Assembly: GCF_003992115.1 (NCBI RefSeq)
Contig: NZ_RQUX01000006.1
Location: 62,001-126,000, forward strand
DNA from: Veillonella ratti
GTDB lineage: Bacteria; Bacillota; Negativicutes; Veillonellales; Veillonellaceae
Direction: 5' to 3'
DNA length: 64,000 bases
Shown: positions 34,794 to 44,332 of the stretch, in pieces
How positions within the stretch are numbered: position 1 is the first letter of the stretch
Layout of the letters: every line of letters starts with the position of its first letter
Translations under genes and position numbers: made by a program
The notes under the pieces: model-generated
What the model was told of the DNA's origin: nothing
Database searches by the model: none
What the model saw: the letters and a program-made list of their open reading frames with translations, nothing else

Positions 34794-35615
34794 ATGGCAA
34801 AAGTCGGATTACTGGCCGGCGTAGGTAAATTGCCGGTGGAATTTTTACGAGCAGCGCAATCGGAAGGCTATGAAGTAGTCGTTATTGCTGTTATTCCCGA
34901 CACGGAACCGGAGCTAAAAATAGAAGCTGATGCTTTCTATGAAATCAATGTGGCAAAGATAGATAAAATTTTTAAAACACTTCATAAAGAAGGCATCACG
35001 GAAGTGACCATGCTCGGCAAAGTAACCAAAGAGATTTTATTTAAAGGGTTGGTTATGCCTGATTTGCGGACCATAAAATTACTCACTAAACTTCGCAATC
35101 GCAAGGATGACACGATTATGCTGACTATCGTGGAGGAACTGGCTAAAGAAGGTATTCAGGTGGTGGACCAAACCGTTTATATGAAACCCCTCATGCCTAA
35201 GGCGGGTGTCTTGACGAAGGCTAAACCGTCCAAAGAACAAATGGCCGATATCCTCTTCGGTTTTGATGTGGCCAAACAAATGGGCGGACTCGACATCGGT
35301 CAAACCGTTGTGGTCAAAGATATGGCGGTTATGGCCATTGAAGCGATTGAAGGGACCGATGCGTGCATTAAGCGCGGCGGCGCCTTAGGGCGTGGTAATG
35401 CGGTTGTGGTTAAAACAGCCAAACCTCGACAGGATGTGCGTTTTGATGTGCCTGCTGTGGGCCTTACAACGATTCAATCTATGCTGGATAGTGATTGCAA
35501 AATTCTTGCTATGGAAGCGGAGCGCACTATCTTTGTGGAGCAGGCCGAGGTTATTAAATTGGCTAACGAAAAAGGCCTTATTATCTGTGCCGTTGACGGT
35601 CCGGAAGAAGAATAA
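34794..35615 (+). CDS. lpxI: UDP-2,3-diacylglucosamine pyrophosphatase, LpxI type
   Basis: Hydrolyses UDP-diacylglucosamine to lipid X, the reaction done by LpxH in E. coli. The 273-residue protein opens MAKVGLLAGVGKLPVEF and has the C-terminal DUF1009 features: TLGKVTKE-like motif (MLGKVTKEILF), the TEGTD-like IEAIEGTDACIKRGG and KTAKPRQDVRFDVPAVG motifs typical of LpxI. Start at 34794, set by GGGAGG; an upstream start in the promoter region is rejected. LpxH is absent from the window. Confidence 0.94.
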   Translation: MAKVGLLAGVGKLPVEFLRAAQSEGYEVVVIAVIPDTEPELKIEADAFYEINVAKIDKIFKTLHKEGITEVTMLGKVTKEILFKGLVMPDLRTIKLLTKLRNRKDDTIMLTIVEELAKEGIQVVDQTVYMKPLMPKAGVLTKAKPSKEQMADILFGFDVAKQMGGLDIGQTVVVKDMAVMAIEAIEGTDACIKRGGALGRGNAVVVKTAKPRQDVRFDVPAVGLTTIQSMLDSDCKILAMEAERTIFVEQAEVIKLANEKGLIICAVDGPEEE

Positions 35616-35638
35616 TTCTGATAAAGAATGGGTTGCCT

Positions 35639-35661
35639 TTCAAAGGGTAAAAGCCTTTGAA
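35639..35661 (+). other. Hairpin between lpxI and lpxB
   Basis: TTCAAAGG and CCTTTGAA pair around a 7-base loop in the 87-base gap. No T-run follows; purpose unclear. Confidence 0.3.
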
Positions 35662-35702
35662 GTGCATTTTGATAAAGCGTAATTACTATCTTGGAGGTTC
35701 TG

Positions 35703-36944
35703 ATGAAAGTCATGTTTTCAGCCGGAGAAGCATCGGGCGATACGCATGCGGCCAGTGTTGCCGGTGCGTTAAAAACCTTATATCCCGAGGTAACCATGCT
35801 TGGCATGGGCGGTTCGCGCATGGCTGCTGCGGGCGTTAATATTGTGTACGATATTAAACAGCTCGGCTACATCGGCATCGTGGAAATTGTTAAGGCATTG
35901 CCTTCTTTTTTCAAACTGAGAGCCTATTTAAAAGATATTATGATGCGGGAAAAGCCGGATGTTTTGGTTTGTGTCGATTATCCCGGCTTTAATATGAAAC
36001 TGGCTAAAGTCGCTCATGAATTGGGGATTCCCGTTGTCTATTATATTGCACCTACTATATGGGCCTGGCATCGCAGTCGTGGCAAGGATATTGCCAAGAC
36101 GGTGACCAAAGTGGCGTCCATATTTCCGTTTGAAGCGGCGGCGTATCGTGAATTCGGCGTAGATGTGGAATTTGTGGGCAATCCGTTGGTGGACATTGTG
36201 AAACCGACTATGACGAAGGCTGAAGCGATGGCCTATTTCCATATGGAACCTAATACTAAGCGGGTGTTGCTCATGCCCGGAAGCCGTAAGCAGGAAGTGT
36301 TAGGACTCCTCGACCGTATGCTTAAAGGGGCGGAAATTGTCATGCAAAAGCATAGCAATTTGGCTTTTTATTTGCCGCGAGCGCATACGATTGATAAAGA
36401 AGAATTAGAAGCTATTGTTAGTAACTATAAGGTGCCCGTTACAATTACAGAAGACCATACCTATGATTTAATGCAAAGCTGTGATGTGTGTCTCGCTGCA
36501 TCAGGGACGGCCACGCTGGAGACGGCATTGATGGGTTTACCCACAATTTTATTGTACCGTCTGTCGCCGGTTACCTTTATGTTAGGCAAACTATTGGTGA
36601 ATTTAACCCATGTGGGCTTGCCGAATATTGTGGCGGGCCGCGAAGTGATTCCCGAATTATTGCAAGGGCAGGTAACTCCTGTGAATATTGCTAAGGAATT
36701 GACCTCTTTATTGGAGGATTCAGTTAGACGAAATACCATGATTGATGATTTGCATGCCGTTAAAGAAGCCTTAGGCGGTGAAGGCGCGGTTAAGCGTGTA
36801 GCTCAAGTGGTAGCTAATGTGGCCGGCGCTGCTAACAGCTCAAATTACGGCAACACTGACAGTGCCAATATTAGCGCACCCGACGGCGATACTGACAGTG
36901 CGAAGGTCAGTGCCAATGAGAGCGCCCCTGGTGATGCAAATTAA
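35703..36944 (+). CDS. lpxB: Lipid-A-disaccharide synthase with an acidic C-terminal tail
   Basis: Condenses UDP-diacylglucosamine with lipid X. GT-B fold, 413 residues, beginning VMFSAGEASGDTHAA, with the second-domain motif LLMPGSRKQEVLGLL and SGTATLETALMGLPTILLYRLS. About 35 extra residues at the C-terminus (about 378-413) are Ser/Asp/Asn-rich and repeat TDSA twice; ordinary LpxB ends at about 380. This tail is encoded by an imperfect tandem duplication (36850-36940). The start at 35703 follows GGAGG. No clear promoter precedes it. Confidence 0.94.
   Translation: MKVMFSAGEASGDTHAASVAGALKTLYPEVTMLGMGGSRMAAAGVNIVYDIKQLGYIGIVEIVKALPSFFKLRAYLKDIMMREKPDVLVCVDYPGFNMKLAKVAHELGIPVVYYIAPTIWAWHRSRGKDIAKTVTKVASIFPFEAAAYREFGVDVEFVGNPLVDIVKPTMTKAEAMAYFHMEPNTKRVLLMPGSRKQEVLGLLDRMLKGAEIVMQKHSNLAFYLPRAHTIDKEELEAIVSNYKVPVTITEDHTYDLMQSCDVCLAASGTATLETALMGLPTILLYRLSPVTFMLGKLLVNLTHVGLPNIVAGREVIPELLQGQVTPVNIAKELTSLLEDSVRRNTMIDDLHAVKEALGGEGAVKRVAQVVANVAGAANSSNYGNTDSANISAPDGDTDSAKVSANESAPGDAN
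36850..36941 (+). repeat. Imperfect tandem duplication encoding the LpxB tail
   Basis: ACTGACAGTGC recurs about 39 bases apart (near 36856 and 36892), with GTGCCAAT(G/A) repeats, giving two similar Asp/Ser/Ala-rich segments. It lies at the extreme 3' end of lpxB. Confidence 0.6.
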
Positions 36945-36962
36945 TGGTTCCGGAGGATATGA

Positions 36963-38693
36963 ATGGGAAGTTATAAACGATTATTAGTATACATTAAACC
37001 GTATATCGGACGTTTGATTTTCGGTTTAATTTGTATGATTATAGCGGCAGCCGCTTATTTAGTGGTGCCTTGGCTCATCAAAAATGTAGTGGATGATGTG
37101 CTGCAGGCGAAAGATATGCAGATGTTAAATCTCATCGTGGTTGCCATTTTGTTGGTCTTTCTGGTGCGCGGTTTTGCCACTTACGGTCAGACCTATACCA
37201 TGAGTTATGTAGGACAGCGAGTTATCATCGATATTCGTGAAGCTTTGTTTAAAAAGTTACAGCGCCTCGATCAGGCTTATTTTGATCGCCGTAAAACGGG
37301 CGTAGTAATGAGTAATTTAACCAATGACGTTGGTGCTTTGCAGACGGCCATCGTCGATAATTTGATTTCGTTCATCACGGAAGGGGTTACTTTAATCGGT
37401 TCCTTGGTTTCTATGATTCTCATAGATTGGAAATTAACTTTGGTAACCTTCATCATCGTACCGGTCGTGCTTGGCCTTATCAATGTTTTCGGTAAGCGTC
37501 TTCGCTTGGCCGGTCATGATGTGCAGGGCCGTATTGCGGATATTACATCCCTTTTGCAGGAAGTTATTTCCGGTATTCGCGTAGTTCGCTCCTTTGCTCG
37601 TGAAGATTATGAAGTCGTGCGTTTTGAGAAGGAAAATAAGCGTAACTTTTTGGCCGCTATGAAAGCCACTAAGTTATCCGCCTTATTGAGCCCGCTCGTT
37701 GAATTTTCCGCAGCCATTGCGGTAACGGTCATTCTCTGGTATGGGGGTTATAATGTAGTAACGGGCGCTATTTCCGCCGGTTCGTTAATCGCTTTCTTAA
37801 TCTATGCGATTAACTTATCTAATCCGGTAAAACGTCTCAGCCAAGTATACGGTAATATTCAAAAAGCCATGGCTGCAGGCGACCGTGTTTTTGAAATTTT
37901 GGATACCGAGCCACAGGTTAAGGAAAAGCCGAATGCGATTGCCTTACCGGAATTGACCGGTCAAGTTGAATTTGACCACGTGTCATTCTCTTATGACGGT
38001 GAAAAACCGGCTTTAACGGATGTATCCATTACGGTGCCGGCCGGTCGTGTGGTTGCCATTGTAGGCCCATCCGGCGCCGGCAAGACGACTATTGCCAATC
38101 TGTTGCCCCGTTTTTATGATGTAACGGCGGGGGCACTTCGCATTGACGGTGTGGATGTGCGCGATGTAACCTTTAACTCCTTGCGTGAACAGGTAGGCTT
38201 GGTGCCGCAGGAAACAATGTTATTTAACGCCACAATTCGCGATAATATCTTATACGGTCGTTTAGACGGTACGGAAGAGGAAGTGTATGCCGCAGCGAAA
38301 GCGGCTAATGCCCTCGAATTTATCGAAAAATTACCGCACGGTTTTGACACCGTGGTAGGGGAGCGAGGCAGCTCCTTATCCGGCGGTCAGCGTCAACGGA
38401 TTGCCATCGCCCGAGCGATTTTGAAAAATCCGAAAATCTTGATTTTAGACGAAGCTACATCTGCCCTTGATACGGAAAGTGAAAAACTCGTGCAGGAAGC
38501 GTTGGAACGATTGATGAAAGGCCGTACGGCGTTCGTTATTGCTCATCGTCTCAGCACAATCAAGAATGCGGACCAGATTATTGTATTGCGTCAGGGACAT
38601 ATTGAAGAAGTGGGAACTCATGAAGAGCTCCTCGCTCAAAATGGGCTCTATCAACATTTATATTCCGTGCAATTTGCAAGTAAAGGACATTAA
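36963..38693 (+). CDS. msbA: MsbA-type lipid A-core flippase, ABC exporter
   Basis: Flips Kdo-lipid A across the inner membrane. The 576-residue half transporter has about six membrane segments (residues 15-310) and a nucleotide-binding domain: VGPSGAGKTTIANLLPRF (Walker A), SLSGGQRQRIAIARAIL (signature), ILDEATSALDTESE (Walker B) and IAHRLST (switch His). The position between lpxB and waaA supports the lipid A cargo. GGAGGA lies before the ATG. It overlaps no gene; waaA begins two bases after. Confidence 0.94.
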   Translation: MGSYKRLLVYIKPYIGRLIFGLICMIIAAAAYLVVPWLIKNVVDDVLQAKDMQMLNLIVVAILLVFLVRGFATYGQTYTMSYVGQRVIIDIREALFKKLQRLDQAYFDRRKTGVVMSNLTNDVGALQTAIVDNLISFITEGVTLIGSLVSMILIDWKLTLVTFIIVPVVLGLINVFGKRLRLAGHDVQGRIADITSLLQEVISGIRVVRSFAREDYEVVRFEKENKRNFLAAMKATKLSALLSPLVEFSAAIAVTVILWYGGYNVVTGAISAGSLIAFLIYAINLSNPVKRLSQVYGNIQKAMAAGDRVFEILDTEPQVKEKPNAIALPELTGQVEFDHVSFSYDGEKPALTDVSITVPAGRVVAIVGPSGAGKTTIANLLPRFYDVTAGALRIDGVDVRDVTFNSLREQVGLVPQETMLFNATIRDNILYGRLDGTEEEVYAAAKAANALEFIEKLPHGFDTVVGERGSSLSGGQRQRIAIARAILKNPKILILDEATSALDTESEKLVQEALERLMKGRTAFVIAHRLSTIKNADQIIVLRQGHIEEVGTHEELLAQNGLYQHLYSVQFASKGH

Positions 38694-38695
38694 GG

Positions 38696-40000
38696 ATGTA
38701 TTGGGTATACAACGTATTACTAATTATATATTGGATTGGTTTGATACCGGTCATCCTCTATCGACTGGCGTTTGAAGAAGGTTTCTATGAGCGTATTCGG
38801 CAGAGTGCCGGTTTTATGCCCGATTCATTGATGCGCAAAATCGAAGGCCGTCGTGCTATTTGGGTGCATGCCGCATCGGTAGGTGAAATTGTGGCAACCA
38901 GTCCCATTGTAAAAGATATTAAAAAGAAATTTCCGGAAGCCGTCGTAGTCGTATCGGTGGTTACCGCTACCGGCCATGCCATGGCACATCGCATCATTCC
39001 GGAAGCGGAAGGGATTATTTTCTTTCCGTTGGATTTGCCGTTTTTGACGCGTCGTATTTTGGATATCATTAAACCGATTACGATTTTACTCGTTGAAACG
39101 GAAATCTGGCCGAACTTCTTGCGCATTGCGGAAGATGAAAAAATTCCGGTTATGATGGTAAATGGTCGCATCAGCGATCGCAGTATGAAGCGGTACTGGA
39201 TGATTCGTTCCTTTACGAAAGAAATGCTGGCGTCCATTCAATACTTCTGCATGCAGTCTAAATTGGATGCGGAATATATCGAATACCTCGGCGCCGCCAA
39301 AGATCGCATTACCGTAACCGGTAATACGAAGTACGATCAGACGTATGCTCAGGTAACGGACGAAGAGAAAAAGAAACTCCAAGATGAATTCGGCTTTGGC
39401 CGTAACCATCCGATTATCGTAGCCGGCAGTACGCATCGCGGTGAGGAAGATGCTGTTTTGACGGCCTTTAATGAGATTTTAAAGGTATATCCGGAAGCGC
39501 GCTTACTCATTGCGCCGCGTGAAATTATGCGCGGCAATGACGTCAAAAGTTTAGCTGAAAAGTATGGTCTCAAGGCGATTTGTCGCAGTGTCATGACCGG
39601 ACCGGTTCATGAGAAAACACCGGTAGTGGTACTCGATACAATCGGTGAATTGGGTAGGCTTTACAGCTTAGGTGATATTATATTTGTAGGTGGTTCCTTA
39701 GTTCGCACCGGGGGCCATAACATTTTAGAACCGGCGGCTCACGGCAAACCGATTTTGGTAGGGCCGCATATGTTTAATTTTAAAGAAATTTACTCACTCT
39801 TAAGCTCAAGAGATGCATGTCTTATGGTTAAAGATGGCAAAGAATTGACCGATACTATGCTCGAACTTTGTCGCCATAAGGAACGTCGCGAAGCGATGGG
39901 GCGGAACTGTTTGGAAATTATTTATGAAAACCGCGGTGCCACCCAGCGCAATACGGAAGAGTTACGTAAATTATTTGAAAACTATCACATCATTCCGTAA
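38696..40000 (+). CDS. waaA: 3-deoxy-D-manno-octulosonic acid transferase
   Basis: Attaches Kdo to lipid IVA at the inner membrane (also kdtA). The 434-residue GT-B enzyme has an N-terminal hydrophobic segment (VLLIIYWIGLIPVILYRLAF), WVHAASVGEIVATSPIV, LLVETEIWPNFLR and in the second domain VGGSLVRTGGHNILEPAAHGKPILVGPH. These are the characteristic WaaA motifs. Which number of Kdo residues it adds cannot be read. Confidence 0.95.
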   Translation: MYWVYNVLLIIYWIGLIPVILYRLAFEEGFYERIRQSAGFMPDSLMRKIEGRRAIWVHAASVGEIVATSPIVKDIKKKFPEAVVVVSVVTATGHAMAHRIIPEAEGIIFFPLDLPFLTRRILDIIKPITILLVETEIWPNFLRIAEDEKIPVMMVNGRISDRSMKRYWMIRSFTKEMLASIQYFCMQSKLDAEYIEYLGAAKDRITVTGNTKYDQTYAQVTDEEKKKLQDEFGFGRNHPIIVAGSTHRGEEDAVLTAFNEILKVYPEARLLIAPREIMRGNDVKSLAEKYGLKAICRSVMTGPVHEKTPVVVLDTIGELGRLYSLGDIIFVGGSLVRTGGHNILEPAAHGKPILVGPHMFNFKEIYSLLSSRDACLMVKDGKELTDTMLELCRHKERREAMGRNCLEIIYENRGATQRNTEELRKLFENYHIIP

Positions 40001-40043
40001 CTTAAACTGAATTATAAAGTTACGGCAAAGGAGGTAAGAGCTC

Positions 40044-41174
40044 ATGAAAGGGGAACAACTGTTTAAAAAGTTGGTGAGCGGTCGGGCAAAAGGGCCGTTG
40101 GCAGACGTTGCCAGAGGCGGCCTTGGTTTGTTAAGTATGGTATATGCGCAAGGAGCAACCTATCGCAATCAGAAATTTGATAAGCTCCAAGGCGTTACCA
40201 GGGCTACCGTGCCGGTAATCAGCGTTGGCAATATTACGGCCGGCGGTACCGGTAAGACACCGATGGTGCGTTATGTTTGCCAATATTTAGAATCGCTTAA
40301 TATGGCGCCGGCTGTACTGAGTCGAGGCTATCGGGCCGAGGATAATCAGGATACAATCGTTGTATCCCGCCGCGGTCGCTTGGAAGTAACCCCTGCCGTG
40401 AGTGGTGATGAAGCTTGGCTCTTAGGTAAAGGGCTGGGGCACACCAGCGTGGTTATCGGTCGTGAGCGCGCAGCGTCTGCCAAAGTAGCGACAGCAACGC
40501 TTGGTAGTGATATACTTGTATTAGATGATGGTTTTCAGCATCGCAAGCTGGCTCGTGATTTAGATATCGTGCTCATTGATGCGGCTAATCCGTTCGGCTA
40601 TGATCATGTATTACCGCGCGGTCTTTTACGTGAACCGCTGGACGGTTTGCGTCGTGCCGATTTATTCGTTTTGACTAAGACGGATCAGGTACCGGCAGAT
40701 ATTCTATTCGGTATTAAACATCGCCTCGGGCAGTTGGCACCGAATATTCCGATTGTAGAAACCATTCATAAGCCGTTGGGCATGCAAACTTTGGATTCTT
40801 GGGAGCGCAATGAAGAAGCGCAAGCTTCACTCGTAGTGTCTCACAAGTTTTTAACGGTGAGCGGTATCGGTCGACCGGAATCATTTCAGCACACCGTAAA
40901 CAGTCTTGGTTACGAAGTCATTGAAAGTTTGGATTTTGGCGATCATCATGAATATACTACCGATGATGTGGTTAAAATGTGGTGTACTGCTTTTGCCAAA
41001 GGTGCTACAGCCATTGTGACGACCGAAAAAGATGCGGTTAAATTAAGTCAAATGCAAGCCGTACATGATTTGAAGATACCTGTATATGTAATCCCTATCG
41101 GTATTGAATTTATCAAAGGGGAAGAAGAGTTTAAGGCCTGTATTAAAGGCGTAGGAAAGAAGGATACTTTATGA
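40044..41174 (+). CDS. lpxK: Tetraacyldisaccharide 4'-kinase
   Basis: Phosphorylates the 4' position of lipid A disaccharide at the inner membrane. The 376-residue protein contains the Walker A loop VGNITAGGTGKTPMVRY, DDGFQHRKLARDLDIVLIDA and a membrane-associated N-terminal segment. GCAAAGGAGG precedes the ATG. The stop overlaps kdsB by four bases. Confidence 0.95.
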   Translation: MKGEQLFKKLVSGRAKGPLADVARGGLGLLSMVYAQGATYRNQKFDKLQGVTRATVPVISVGNITAGGTGKTPMVRYVCQYLESLNMAPAVLSRGYRAEDNQDTIVVSRRGRLEVTPAVSGDEAWLLGKGLGHTSVVIGRERAASAKVATATLGSDILVLDDGFQHRKLARDLDIVLIDAANPFGYDHVLPRGLLREPLDGLRRADLFVLTKTDQVPADILFGIKHRLGQLAPNIPIVETIHKPLGMQTLDSWERNEEAQASLVVSHKFLTVSGIGRPESFQHTVNSLGYEVIESLDFGDHHEYTTDDVVKMWCTAFAKGATAIVTTEKDAVKLSQMQAVHDLKIPVYVIPIGIEFIKGEEEFKACIKGVGKKDTL

Positions 41175-41902
41175 AAATAGCTTGTGTCATTCCCGCACGA
41201 TATGCGTCGACCCGTTTACCCGGTAAGCCATTGGCGGATATTGCGGGCAAACCGATGATTCAGCGCGTCTATGAGCAAGTCTCGAAGGCTACCGTGCCTG
41301 ATGAAGTCATTGTGGCTACGGACGATCAGCGTGTATTTGATGCTGTTGCGGGCTTTGGCGGCACGGCTATTATGACGAAGGCCGATCATTTGACCGGTAC
41401 CGATCGCTTGGCGGAAGTGGCTGAAGCGAGACCTGATATTGATGTAATTATCAATGTTCAGGGCGATGAACCTTTGATTGCGCCGGATTTAATCGATAGC
41501 TTGGGCGATTTATTCCGTCATGACGGTGAGCTTAAAATGGCGACCGTAGGCGCTCCTTTAGGGGAAGCGGAATATAATGAGCCGTCAGCCGTAAAGGTTA
41601 TTTGTAATTTAAAAGGCCAGGCTATGTATTTTTCCCGCTCGTTGATTCCTTATCCACGCAATGCGTTTGTGAATGCACCATTAAAGCATATCGGCATTTA
41701 TGCGTATACCCGAGATTTTCTCCTGGAATTCGCGAAGATGGAGCCAACGCCTGCAGAACTTACGGAGTCATTGGAGCAACTGCGTGCTTTAGAAAATGGC
41801 ATTGCTATTCAAGTTATAAAAACCGATGCTCGTTTTATCGGTGTCGATACGCCGGAAGATTTGGCTGCTGTTAATGAAATTTTTAAAAAACAGGGCTTGT
41901 AA
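41171..41902 (+). CDS. kdsB: 3-deoxy-manno-octulosonate cytidylyltransferase
   Basis: Activates Kdo with CTP as CMP-Kdo, the donor for WaaA. The 243-residue enzyme has IPARYASTRLPGKPLADI at the N-terminus (CTP site), IINVQGDEPLI and KHIGIYAYTRDFLLEF, all conserved in KdsB. It overlaps lpxK by four bases, so both are tightly coupled. Confidence 0.96.
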   Translation: MKIACVIPARYASTRLPGKPLADIAGKPMIQRVYEQVSKATVPDEVIVATDDQRVFDAVAGFGGTAIMTKADHLTGTDRLAEVAEARPDIDVIINVQGDEPLIAPDLIDSLGDLFRHDGELKMATVGAPLGEAEYNEPSAVKVICNLKGQAMYFSRSLIPYPRNAFVNAPLKHIGIYAYTRDFLLEFAKMEPTPAELTESLEQLRALENGIAIQVIKTDARFIGVDTPEDLAAVNEIFKKQGL

Positions 41903-41967
41903 GAGCAAAAATATCGGTTTTTCCATATAAATTTTAAATTTGAAGTGTATTATATAAGGAGATATTC

Positions 41968-42786
41968 ATGAAAGAAGTTAAAGTAGGCAACTTAACCCTT
42001 GGTGGTGGCAAAGGTCTTTTCCTAATGGCCGGTCCTTGTGTAATTGAAGATCCGGAACGCACGCTCAATATTGGTCGTCGTGCCAAAGAAATCTGCGAAC
42101 GCGTAGGCATTCCTTATATCTTTAAGGCTTCCTTCGATAAAGCCAATCGTTCCAGCTTTAATTCTTTCCGCGGACCAGGTCTTGTAGAAGGTCTTAAAAT
42201 TTTAGCTCATATTAAAAAAGAATTACAGGTTCCGGTTATCAGCGATATCCATTCCATTGAACAGATTGAACCGGCCGCTGAAGTACTCGACGTATTGCAG
42301 ATTCCGGCGTTCTTATGTCGTCAGACCGATCTCGTATACGGCGCTGCCAAAACCGGTAAAGCTATCAGCATTAAAAAAGGTCAGTTTTTGGCGCCGAAGG
42401 ATATGAGCAATGTTGTAAAAAAAGTAGAAGAAGCAGGTAATCCTAACTTGTTCTTAACGGAACGCGGTGCCAGCTTTGGTTACAATAACTTGGTAGTGGA
42501 TATGCGCTCCTTCCCAATCATGCGCAGCTTCGGTTATCCGGTAGTTTTCGATGCTACTCACAGCGTACAGTTACCGGGCGGTGCGGGCACCAGTTCCTCC
42601 GGTCAGCGTGAGTTCGTGCCTAACTTGGCGAGAGCCGCTGCCGGTGCCGGCGTTGATGGTTTCTTCATGGAAGTTCATGATAATCCGGAAGAGGCTTTGT
42701 CCGATGGCCCTAACATGGTTCGTTTGGACGATTTGGAAGCAATGTTACGTGATTTAGTAGCCATTGACAAAATTGTTAAAGGCTAA
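41968..42786 (+). CDS. kdsA: 3-deoxy-8-phosphooctulonate synthase
   Basis: Condenses arabinose 5-phosphate with PEP to Kdo-8-phosphate. The 272-residue TIM barrel has [68 protein letters not shown] and the metal-site [13 protein letters not shown] motif. The order kdsB-kdsA-kdsD-kdsC completes Kdo synthesis. AAGGAG precedes the ATG. Confidence 0.97.
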   Translation: MKEVKVGNLTLGGGKGLFLMAGPCVIEDPERTLNIGRRAKEICERVGIPYIFKASFDKANRSSFNSFRGPGLVEGLKILAHIKKELQVPVISDIHSIEQIEPAAEVLDVLQIPAFLCRQTDLVYGAAKTGKAISIKKGQFLAPKDMSNVVKKVEEAGNPNLFLTERGASFGYNNLVVDMRSFPIMRSFGYPVVFDATHSVQLPGGAGTSSSGQREFVPNLARAAAGAGVDGFFMEVHDNPEEALSDGPNMVRLDDLEAMLRDLVAIDKIVKG

Positions 42787-42819
42787 TTGAAGAATACGAA
42801 TAGAGGGGATGGAACATCC

Positions 42820-43791
42820 ATGAACGTTTTGGAGCAAGCGGCTCAAGTGCTTCATGAAGAAGCTCAAGCCATTGAAAAATTAATCACAACTTTAGACGGT
42901 AATTTCATCGATGCGGTGAATATGATTTTAAATTCCCATGGTCGCGTAGTTTGTACGGGTATGGGTAAATCCGGTCACATTGCCCGTAAAGTGGCGGCTA
43001 CTTTGGCCTCAACTGGGACGCCGGCGTTATTCTTACATCCCGGTGAAGGTGTGCACGGAGACCTTGGTATGGTTACGTCGGAAGACATCGTGCTGGCCTT
43101 TTCCAATAGCGGTGAAACCGGTGAAGTGATTAGTTTATTGCCTTCATTACGTCGTATAGGGGCGAAGTTAATCAGTGTAGTAGGCAAACATAATTCGACC
43201 TTAGCCAAGAATTCGGATATCGTATTGTTGGTTGAAGTGGAAAAAGAAGCTTGTCCTTTGGGGTTGGCACCGACTACCAGTACGACGGTAGCCCTCGCTT
43301 TAGGCGACGCCTTGGCGGTATGTTTGTTGGATCGTCATAAATTTACACCGGAAAACTTTGCTATTTTCCATCCGGGCGGATCTTTGGGACGCAAATTACT
43401 CTTAACGGTTGAAAATATTATGCACAGCGGTGAAGATAATCCGGTGGTTCATAAAGGGGCCAGCGTGCGCGATGCTTTATTCGTAATGACGGAAAAAGGT
43501 CTTGGCGCTACCAATGTGGTCGACGAAGAAGGTCACTTAATCGGTCTCGTTACGGACGGTGACATTCGACGCGGTCTCGATGCGGGCAGCAATTTCTTGG
43601 AATGGCCCGTAGAAGACATGATGACGGCCATGCCACGCACGATTACGAAAGATAAACTGGCTGCCGAAGCACTCCATTTGATGGAAAAAAATCAACCGCG
43701 CCCGATTACGGTGTTGCCGGTAGTTAATGATAAGAAAGAATGTTTGGGAATTGTACATATTACAGACTTATTGCGTCGAGGTATTGTATAA
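42820..43791 (+). CDS. kdsD: Arabinose-5-phosphate isomerase (KdsD/KpsF family)
   Basis: Interconverts ribulose 5-phosphate and arabinose 5-phosphate to feed KdsA. The 323-residue protein has an SIS domain (about 30-165: CTGMGKSGHIARKVAATLASTGTPALFLHPGEGVHGDLG, LAFSNSGETGEV) and two CBS domains (about 205-320). The start at 42820 with GAGGGG about 11 bases before; the TTG at 42787 adjoining kdsA is an alternative. The stop overlaps kdsC by one base. Confidence 0.93.
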   Translation: MNVLEQAAQVLHEEAQAIEKLITTLDGNFIDAVNMILNSHGRVVCTGMGKSGHIARKVAATLASTGTPALFLHPGEGVHGDLGMVTSEDIVLAFSNSGETGEVISLLPSLRRIGAKLISVVGKHNSTLAKNSDIVLLVEVEKEACPLGLAPTTSTTVALALGDALAVCLLDRHKFTPENFAIFHPGGSLGRKLLLTVENIMHSGEDNPVVHKGASVRDALFVMTEKGLGATNVVDEEGHLIGLVTDGDIRRGLDAGSNFLEWPVEDMMTAMPRTITKDKLAAEALHLMEKNQPRPITVLPVVNDKKECLGIVHITDLLRRGIV

Positions 43792-44312
43792 TGAAAGTGC
43801 GCTGTTTAATCTTAGATGTGGACGGCGTCATGACCGAAGGTGGTATTATTTATACCGCCACCGGTGATGAAATAAAAGTGTTCAATGCACAGGACGGACT
43901 GGGTCTTGCCTTAGCCCGTCGCGGCGGCTTGAAGTTGGCCGTTATTACGGGGCGCTATTCCAAGATGGTAGAGCGCCGCACTGAAGAATTAAAGTTTGAT
44001 TTTGTTCGTATGGCCTGCCATAATAAGACGGCAGCTATTAAAGAACTGGCCGAGGAGTTAGGTATTGCTACGGCTGAAATGGCCTATATGGGCGATGATT
44101 TAAATGATTTGGGAGCTCTTACCACGGTAGGGTATCCCATGGCACCGGCTAACGGTGTAGCGGAAGTAAAAGCAATTGCTAAGTTTACGGCTTCTAAAGC
44201 GGGCGGTCATGGCGCCATTCGTGAAGCCATTGAGCATATTTTTAAAGAATCAGGTCGTTGGGACGAATTGGTTGAAGATTATAAGAATGAAATATATAGT
44301 CAAGGTCAATAG
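43791..44312 (+). CDS. kdsC: 3-deoxy-manno-octulosonate-8-phosphatase
   Basis: HAD-superfamily phosphatase that dephosphorylates Kdo-8-phosphate. The 173-residue protein has the nucleophile motif LDVDGVMTEGG, TGRYSKMVERR and MGDDLNDLGAL. It is shorter than 180-190 residues in E. coli but complete. The start shares one base with the kdsD stop; a longer in-frame ORF at 43740 overlaps kdsD and is rejected. Confidence 0.95.
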   Translation: MKVRCLILDVDGVMTEGGIIYTATGDEIKVFNAQDGLGLALARRGGLKLAVITGRYSKMVERRTEELKFDFVRMACHNKTAAIKELAEELGIATAEMAYMGDDLNDLGALTTVGYPMAPANGVAEVKAIAKFTASKAGGHGAIREAIEHIFKESGRWDELVEDYKNEIYSQGQ

Positions 44313-44332
44313 CGAAAGGAGGTACGTACGGT

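Noticed and set aside
38696-40000. Possible frameshift or truncation in the lpx/kds genes
   Set aside because: All have normal lengths and intact end motifs; no broken gene was found in the LPS cluster.
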